Positions 7,110 to 11,890 of a stretch of DNA of 11,890 nucleotides are shown here, in pieces. Each line of letters begins with the position of its first letter. The first letter of the stretch is position 1. Source of the stretch: Acidobacteriota bacterium (GTDB lineage Bacteria; Acidobacteriota; Terriglobia; Bryobacterales; Bryobacteraceae); the NCBI GenBank assembly GCA_003223065.1, contig QHXU01000010.1, positions 7,538-19,427 on the forward strand, in the 5' to 3' direction. The notes below the pieces were generated by a model. The model saw only the letters and a program-made list of their open reading frames with translations, was not told the DNA's origin and did not search any database. Position numbers and translations under genes: made by a program.

Positions 7110-8294
7110 TTACCTGTTCGCACTCGCTGGTTGCGCTGCGAACGCGACGGCCGCTCTCAGCGCCGAAACAACACGATCCTGCTCTTCGACCGTCATCTGA
7201 TGAAAAAGTGGCAGGATGATGCAGTGATCCTGCGCGGCTTCGCTTTCCGTCAGGTGGCTGGCGGCCCGGTATTCGCCATTGGAATAGGCCGGCTCACGAT
7301 GTGAGCACATGATTCCTCGCCTCGTTGCGATTCCTCGGACCAACATGAACTGCATGATTTGAATCTGGTCGCAGGCGTCGGGAAGCCGAACTGAATAGCT
7401 TTGCCAGTTGCTGCGCGCGAACGACGGTTCGTCCGGAGCGGTCACACCTGGCACGTTAGACAGCAGTGTCCCGTAGCGAGCTGCGAGCTCGCGCCGGCGA
7501 GAAATGATTTCCGGCAGGCGCTTGAGTTGTTCGCGGCCCACGGCTGCTTGAATATCGGTCATTCGGTAGTTGTAGCCGAGTTCCGGATATTCATCGAATT
7601 TCACCTGGCTCGCCGAATGGCGGACCGTATCCGACAAGCTCATGCTGTGCTGACGCCTCAAGCGGAACTTGCGGTCGAATTCGCCACTGGAGGTCGTCAG
7701 CATTCCGCCATCGCCGGTCGTAATCACCTTGCGGGGATGAAATGAAAAACATGCGATCTCGCCATGGGGTTTACCAATCTTCTGCCACTGGCCCTTCCAG
7801 AGAATTTCGCTACCAATGGCGCAAGCGGCATCCTCGATAACCGGGATTGAGTGTTCTTGCGAGACTCGCAACACCGCCTCGATGTTCAACGGCATCCCCA
7901 CCTGATGAACGCACAGAATCGCCCGGGTTCGACCCGAAATGGCTCGATCGAGCAGGTCCGGATTCATGTTGAAGGTGGAACGCTCGATATCGATGAACAC
8001 TGGGGTGGCACCGCAATAGCGAATGCTGTTGGCGGTCGCGATATAGGAATGACTTACCGTGACAACCTCGTCGCCTGGTTTCACGCCAACGGCTAACAGC
8101 GCTAGATGCAGCGCCGTAGTGCAACTGGAAACGGCGCAAGCATGAGTCGCGCCTGTGAAGGCGGCGAATTCGCGCTCGAAGGCGGCGACTTCGGGTCCCT
8201 GCGTTACCCATCCAGAGAGGATCGCCCGGCGCGCCGCGTCAGCGTCCCGCTCGTCCATGAATGGTTTAGTGATCGGGATGAGCTCGTCAGGCAC
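7110..8294 (-). CDS. PLP-dependent sugar aminotransferase, DegT/DnrJ/EryC1/StrS family
   Basis: A 394-residue cytoplasmic fold-type I aminotransferase, expected to convert a nucleotide-linked keto sugar to an amino sugar, usually with glutamate as donor. Visible motifs are SGWVTQGPEVAAFE at 27-40, SSCTTALHLAL at 56-66 (phosphate cup), IEDAACAIGSE at 153-163 with Asp155 contacting the PLP ring nitrogen, CFSFHPRKVITTGDGGM at 182-198 with Lys189 as the Schiff-base lysine, and GYNYRMTDIQAAVG at 240-253. The length is normal for the family. The start is GTG at 8294, overlapping the end of the epimerase gene by eight bases; the next Met lies far inside the conserved domain, so no later start is credible. 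The neighbouring WlbB-type acetyltransferase suggests the product amine is then acetylated. Whether the keto position is C3 or C4 cannot be read directly; the acetyltransferase type favours C3. Confidence 0.94.
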   Translation of the reverse strand: MPDELIPITKPFMDERDADAARRAILSGWVTQGPEVAAFEREFAAFTGATHACAVSSCTTALHLALLAVGVKPGDEVVTVSHSYIATANSIRYCGATPVFIDIERSTFNMNPDLLDRAISGRTRAILCVHQVGMPLNIEAVLRVSQEHSIPVIEDAACAIGSEILWKGQWQKIGKPHGEIACFSFHPRKVITTGDGGMLTTSSGEFDRKFRLRRQHSMSLSDTVRHSASQVKFDEYPELGYNYRMTDIQAAVGREQLKRLPEIISRRRELAARYGTLLSNVPGVTAPDEPSFARSNWQSYSVRLPDACDQIQIMQFMLVRGIATRRGIMCSHREPAYSNGEYRAASHLTESEAAQDHCIILPLFHQMTVEEQDRVVSALRAAVAFAAQPASANR

Positions 8295-9264
8295 GATCCG
8301 CCACCAGTTGCGCTGAGCGCTGGCCGCGCCACCACGTGACGAGCCGCCTGAGTCCTTCCTCGAGATTTATGCGGCTCTCGAACCCGAGCTGCTTCCGAGC
8401 TTTGTCCGTGCTGGCCAAGCGCCGTTGCACCGGGTTGACTGTGCGCTCAGGGCCGTATTCCGGCTTGAGATCGGACCCCATGACTCGCGCGAGTGTTAAA
8501 GCGAGATCAGTAAGGCTCGTCTCGGTCCCGCTCGCAATATTGAAGACTTCATCCGTTACGTTCGACTGAGCCGCCAGGATGTTCGCGCGAGCGATGTCCT
8601 CGATGTATATGAAGTCCATTGTCTGCTTGCCATCTCCAAAAATCAGCGGCGGTTTGCACGCCTCAATCCGTTCCATCCATCGGATGAGCACTTCGGTGTA
8701 GGCCCCATAGATGTCCATGCGGGGACCGTACACGTTGAAGTAACGCAACGCAACGTAGGGCAGGCCGTACATTTCATGAGAACTTCGCAGCAGACCTTCG
8801 TTGAAAACTTTGGCAGCGCCGTACAGAGTCCTGTTGTTGTAGGGATGCTGCTCCTCGGTGGTAGGGAACTGGTCGGCGAGCCCGTAAACGGATGCGGACG
8901 ATGCCGCAACGACTCTCTTCACACCGGCCGCGACGGCGGCCTCCAGAACGTTGAACGTTCCGACAGTGAGAACATCCAGCGCGAGCCTTGGCTCCTTGGC
9001 GCACTGCGTGATTCGAATAGCAGCCTGGTGGAATAGAACATCGACGCCCTGCATCACTTCCGTAAGCAGCGCTCTGTCTTGAATATCCCCCTCAACAATA
9101 GTGACGCGCCCGCAGGATAAAGCCTTCGCGAGATTCTCTCGACGTCCGCGGACGAAATTGTCGAGAACAACGATCTCGCCGACATTCTGTTCGACGAGCA
9201 GGTCCGCGATATGCGAACCGACTAGTCCGGCGCCGCCGGTGATGAGCACTCGTTTGTTTTTCAT
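8287..9264 (-). CDS. NAD-dependent nucleotide-sugar epimerase/dehydratase
   Basis: A 325-residue extended short-chain dehydrogenase/reductase acting on a nucleotide sugar in the cytoplasm. The N-terminus has the NAD-binding GGAGLVG at 10-16. Asp60 (EGDIQD) and HQAAI at 79-83 follow in the usual places. The catalytic set is Ser124 (SSASVYG at 122-128) with Tyr148 and Lys152 (YGAAK). RYFNVYGPR at 174-182 and TMDFIYIEDIARAN at 215-228 are family landmarks. The length fits GalE/WbpP-like 4-epimerases and related uronate epimerases. The ATG at 9264 overlaps the stop of the GT2 gene by four bases (ATGA), so translation is probably coupled. It could supply the epimerised or keto intermediate used by the downstream aminotransferase, or make a separate sugar donor. 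The reaction cannot be fixed from sequence alone. Confidence 0.92.
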   Translation of the reverse strand: MKNKRVLITGGAGLVGSHIADLLVEQNVGEIVVLDNFVRGRRENLAKALSCGRVTIVEGDIQDRALLTEVMQGVDVLFHQAAIRITQCAKEPRLALDVLTVGTFNVLEAAVAAGVKRVVAASSASVYGLADQFPTTEEQHPYNNRTLYGAAKVFNEGLLRSSHEMYGLPYVALRYFNVYGPRMDIYGAYTEVLIRWMERIEACKPPLIFGDGKQTMDFIYIEDIARANILAAQSNVTDEVFNIASGTETSLTDLALTLARVMGSDLKPEYGPERTVNPVQRRLASTDKARKQLGFESRINLEEGLRRLVTWWRGQRSAQLVADRA

Positions 9265-10259
9265 ATCGGTCTTGGCTCGTTCATGAACACATCTTTAGTC
9301 CAGTGGGAGTGTAAGCCTTTGCCGAACCTCGCTTCGATCAGATAACGAGGCCGACGGCGCGCCTCGTCCAATGTTCGCCATAAATATTCGCCCAAAATGC
9401 CCATCATCAGCATCTGAAAACCGCCTAAGACGAGGACCACTACCATCAAAGAGGTCCAGCCTTCTATAGGATGACCCCGAAACGCATTCGCGACCACATC
9501 GATGGCATAAAGAAAACCAAGTATTGCAATCACAAATCCCGCATACGACATATACCGGATTGGCTTATAAGAAAATGCGGTGACCGAGTCGACGACGAGC
9601 TTTAGTTTCTTCTCGGCGTTCCACTTCGATTGCCCATGCACCCTGGCCTGCTTTTCGTACGTGATGCTGTCCTGAGGAAAACCCATCCATAAGATCAAAT
9701 TGGTGATGCTTGCATTAGTCTCGTTAAACTCTCCGAAAGCGGAAAGAACGCGTCTGTCCAGCAGAAAGAAATCCGCGCCCTTCGGCGGCATCTCCTCAAA
9801 TCCAACAAATCTCCGCATAATCCAGTAGTAGAAGGATGAGAATGCGAGAGTCACTGCATTTTCCCCCTCGCGCGCGGCTCGAACGGCCCACACCACTTGC
9901 GCGCCAGCCCGCCATTTGTCGATCAGATTCGGAATGGTCTCCGGCGGATCCTGAAGGTCGGCCGCCATAACCACGGCGCACTCACCTCTTGCTTCGCGCA
10001 AACCGCAGGTCACCGCCAGGTGTGATCCGCAATTGCGTGAAAAGCGGAGCGCCCGAATATTAGAATGCTGCTCGGCGAGAGCGGACAAAACTCTCAAACT
10101 GTCATCAGACGAGTGATCGTCTATTACCAGCCACTCCCAATCCGCGCTGAGCCTCGCAAACACAGCGTCCAGGCGATCGAAAAAGATTGGAAGGTTCTTT
10201 GACTCGTTGTAGGCGGGCGTCACAATAGAAATTCGCAGAACGGAATTCCCAGCTTGCAT
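9261..10259 (-). CDS. GT2 polyprenyl-phosphate glycosyltransferase, GtrB/ArnC-type
   Basis: A 332-residue membrane-anchored family 2 glycosyltransferase. The GT-A domain covers about 10-230: ISIVTPAYNES at 10-20, VIDDHSSDDS at 45-54, RFSRNCGSHLAV at 72-83, and AADLQDPPE at 99-107 as the DXD-like metal and donor site. GQSKW at 209-213 and SYKPIR at 230-235 are typical of the DPM1/GtrB/ArnC group, which loads a sugar onto polyprenyl phosphate at the inner membrane. Two hydrophobic helices follow (about 239-258 and 269-292), then a basic tail. An in-frame TTG lies two codons upstream at 10265, but the ATG at 10259 is preferred because GAAGGA sits six bases before it. It starts three bases after the LpxD-like stop and overlaps the epimerase start by four bases. 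The carrier role is by family; the sugar is unknown. Confidence 0.92.
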   Translation of the reverse strand: MQAGNSVLRISIVTPAYNESKNLPIFFDRLDAVFARLSADWEWLVIDDHSSDDSLRVLSALAEQHSNIRALRFSRNCGSHLAVTCGLREARGECAVVMAADLQDPPETIPNLIDKWRAGAQVVWAVRAAREGENAVTLAFSSFYYWIMRRFVGFEEMPPKGADFFLLDRRVLSAFGEFNETNASITNLILWMGFPQDSITYEKQARVHGQSKWNAEKKLKLVVDSVTAFSYKPIRYMSYAGFVIAILGFLYAIDVVANAFRGHPIEGWTSLMVVVLVLGGFQMLMMGILGEYLWRTLDEARRRPRYLIEARFGKGLHSHWTKDVFMNEPRPI

Positions 10260-10261
10260 GA

Positions 10262-11164
10262 TCAATCCTTCAGCGAAGCCGCCTTAAAGAGTCTATGGGA
10301 CCGCTTATATTCGCGGTGATCGAAAGCAAAATATCCGGTCACGCGGCCCCCGTCTGGAACATCATCGATCACGACCGACCCGAGGCTGATGAAGGCGTGA
10401 TTCCCTACCCGCACCTCACTCGAGACGCACGCGTTAGGCCCGATCCAAACGCCATCGCCAATAGAAGTGCTACCAGCTACGAGGGCGTTCGCAGCGATTT
10501 CACAATTTCGACCGATTTTCGCATTATGAGCGATATGTACAAGGGCGTCGACGATACTGCCGTCGCCTATCTCTGTGAATCCCCCAAAAACCGCTCGGGC
10601 TAGGTGAGCACAACACATGATTTGAACACAGTCACCTATTCTAACGCCACCTGCGTGTGGAATGACAAGATGCTTCTCCGCGACCCACTTAGGCTCGAAG
10701 CCTTCCCCACCTATCACGGCACCGGCATGTATTGTACAGTCACTTCCGATAATGCTGTGCTCTAGAATGATCGCGCGTGGCGCCACGGTAGTACGATTGC
10801 CGATCCGCACGTTCAAGGGAGCCACATAGGCGCTCCCGTGAATTCGGGCATCCGCGGCAATCTCCGTCTCAAAATCCTTCCAGTAAAACTCAGTGTGCCG
10901 GCACAGGTATTCGTGAAGTCTGTAGAATGCCGCTTTGACGTCGTCCGCGACCGCTAATCCGATGTGGTCAGGTACTTGGGGTGCAAGTGCATCACTGGAG
11001 ATCACGCACGCAAGGTGGGGGTTCTGGAGAGCACGTGCAAAGCGTTCTTCGTAGTAGCCAGCTAGCACTCGACCTTCGCGGTGAGTTAGCAATCCTAGAT
11101 TGTCGAAATCGCCGCCTCTTACAACCAAGACGTCGACGATCTGCGCGATTTCGGACAGTTGCAT
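10262..11164 (-). CDS. LpxD-like hexapeptide acyltransferase
   Basis: A 300-residue protein with the two-part LpxD architecture. An N-terminal alpha/beta domain (about 1-100) resembles the LpxD nucleotide-sugar-binding domain (NPHLACVISSDAL at 48-60, followed by a VADD segment). A left-handed beta-helix spans about 103-270 (ARIHGSAYVAPLNVRIGNRT, IIGSDCTIHAGAVIGGEGFE). LVHIAHNAKIG at 208-218 contains His213, at the position of the catalytic His of LpxD. The C-terminus is a short basic helix (HREYKRSHRLFKAA). LpxD adds a hydroxyacyl chain to the amine of UDP-3-O-acylglucosamine in lipid A synthesis. This protein is shorter than typical LpxD and lacks the usual segment after IGDxV (here QIMCCAHLARA). 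No bamA, fabZ or lpxA gene is near. It is therefore more likely a paralogue acylating another nucleotide amino sugar. ATG 11164 lies six bases after the upstream gene's stop, without a strong ribosome site. Confidence 0.85.
   Translation of the reverse strand: MQLSEIAQIVDVLVVRGGDFDNLGLLTHREGRVLAGYYEERFARALQNPHLACVISSDALAPQVPDHIGLAVADDVKAAFYRLHEYLCRHTEFYWKDFETEIAADARIHGSAYVAPLNVRIGNRTTVAPRAIILEHSIIGSDCTIHAGAVIGGEGFEPKWVAEKHLVIPHAGGVRIGDCVQIMCCAHLARAVFGGFTEIGDGSIVDALVHIAHNAKIGRNCEIAANALVAGSTSIGDGVWIGPNACVSSEVRVGNHAFISLGSVVIDDVPDGGRVTGYFAFDHREYKRSHRLFKAASLKD
10266..10271 (-). promoter_or_regulatory. ribosome binding site deciding the GT2 start
   Basis: On the minus strand GAAGGA ends six bases before the ATG at 10257-10259. 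It would overlap nothing useful for the TTG at 10265, which it directly abuts. This favours the ATG over the TTG. Confidence 0.65.
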
Positions 11165-11170
11165 TGTAAA

Positions 11171-11890
11171 TCAAATTCCCGATTTACAAGTATAGGCCGA
11201 ATCCACGGGAAGCGCCTGACCGAAACCCGAGATGACAGCGGCTTCGATCGGATCGTGTCCGCGACGTGCGGCTGCCGCCATCACCTCGCCTACTTTCAGG
11301 CCTCCGCACTGGAGCCGGATTACTGCGTCCGGTCCAATGGCTGAGGGCAGAATCCCCATGTGCCCTGGGACGATGTCCCCCGCGGGCCAGAATGGGATTC
11401 CAGCTGCAGCAAGTTGCACGGGATTGACATCCCCCCAGAAACGGGCAACCACGGCGCCAGGGAAAAGGCAACGGATTGAATGCAAGTCCGCTTGATTCAG
11501 CACCGGCTCCTTACGGGGGCGGAGGGCGACTAAGATAGCATCAACGTCTTCGGTATCGCCTCTCAGTGCGGCCAATTGCGACGCAGTAGAGACAGTAGCT
11601 CCTGCGCGTCGAAGTCCATTCTCAATGAATGACGCGAAAGGATTGTCGCATAAAAGAATGATATTGCTGCCATAAACTGGCACACCGGCTTCCATAAGGA
11701 GCTTAAGCGCCATTACGCCGAGAAAAGAAAATACATCAATCGCGGGATGGCGCTCATTCGTTCCGGCAATCCCGATCCCACGTCGCAGGCACGCTTCTAC
11801 GTCCACGTCAGAATCTCGAAGTTCCCAGGCCTCATACATAAGTGGAACCACAGCCGTCGCTTTCATAACGGCGACCATGTCCGCGTCGAT
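11171..11890 (-). CDS. unrecognised protein with Rossmann-like core, 5' end outside window
   Basis: The frame is open to the window edge, so the gene probably begins beyond it; the Met at 11878 need not be the start. The visible part is about 239 residues. Counting from that Met, VDVEACLRRGIGIAGTNER at 25-43 followed by a helix resembles the middle of D-2-hydroxyacid dehydrogenase-type folds, where a catalytic-domain strand leads into the nucleotide-binding domain. VYGSNIILLCDNPFASFIENG at 68-88 sits where a dinucleotide-binding strand-loop-helix is expected, but a GxGxxG loop is missing (CDNPFA instead). VDAILVALRP at 112-121 could be a later Rossmann strand. The C-terminal part (DIVPGHMGILPSAIGPDAVI) is not recognised. 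It is the first visible gene of the leftward sugar operon, six bases before the LpxD-like gene, so a role in nucleotide-sugar or acyl-donor metabolism is plausible but unproven. Confidence 0.7.
   Translation of the reverse strand: MDADMVAVMKATAVVPLMYEAWELRDSDVDVEACLRRGIGIAGTNERHPAIDVFSFLGVMALKLLMEAGVPVYGSNIILLCDNPFASFIENGLRRAGATVSTASQLAALRGDTEDVDAILVALRPRKEPVLNQADLHSIRCLFPGAVVARFWGDVNPVQLAAAGIPFWPAGDIVPGHMGILPSAIGPDAVIRLQCGGLKVGEVMAAAARRGHDPIEAAVISGFGQALPVDSAYTCKSGI

Noticed and set aside
10262..11164. Naming this gene lpxD
   Set aside because: The architecture fits, but the length, the altered segment near 183-190 and the sugar-operon context make a paralogue more likely than the lipid A enzyme.
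1..11890. CRISPR array, tRNA, rRNA, insertion sequence or prophage signal
   Set aside because: I found no regularly spaced repeats, tRNA-like cloverleaf, transposase-like translation or terminal inverted repeats on either strand by reading.

Overview
The window looks like chromosomal DNA from a Gram-negative bacterium of moderately high GC. It carries a large TonB-dependent receptor of the Oar-like type and an LpxD-type acyltransferase, both of which point to an outer membrane. Long Oar-like receptors, secreted glycosidases and GT-C proteins with a PDEYSHLLLA-like loop are familiar from Acidobacteriota such as the Solibacter/Bryobacter group. That placement is an inference from family knowledge. 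I see no rRNA, tRNA, insertion sequence, integrase, CRISPR array or phage gene.

Left part (1-4305). A TonB-dependent receptor, truncated at its 5' end by the window edge, runs rightward and ends at 2830. It converges with a leftward gene for a secreted GH29 alpha-L-fucosidase (2890-4305). The two may both serve glycan use, but they are not one operon. One active-site histidine position of the fucosidase is altered.

Middle (4306-6519). A divergent intergenic region of about 0.4 kb holds several short palindromes and an AT-rich promoter-like stretch. It is followed by a rightward integral-membrane GT-C glycosyltransferase with a T9 run in its coding sequence.

Right part (6576-11890). Six leftward genes are tightly packed, with 4- to 8-base overlaps or short gaps. 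In transcription order they are: a partial protein with a Rossmann-like core (unrecognised family), an LpxD-like acyltransferase, a GtrB/ArnC-type GT2 with two C-terminal membrane helices, an NAD-dependent sugar epimerase/dehydratase, a DegT/DnrJ/EryC1 PLP sugar aminotransferase, and a WlbB/WxcM-type hexapeptide N-acetyltransferase. Together they suggest synthesis of an N-acylated amino sugar and its loading onto a polyprenyl-phosphate carrier for a surface glycan or lipid. With the convergent GT-C enzyme next door, the enzyme classes parallel those of the Arn (aminoarabinose) pathway, with acyltransferases where Arn has a formyltransferase. The actual sugar and acceptor cannot be read from the sequence.
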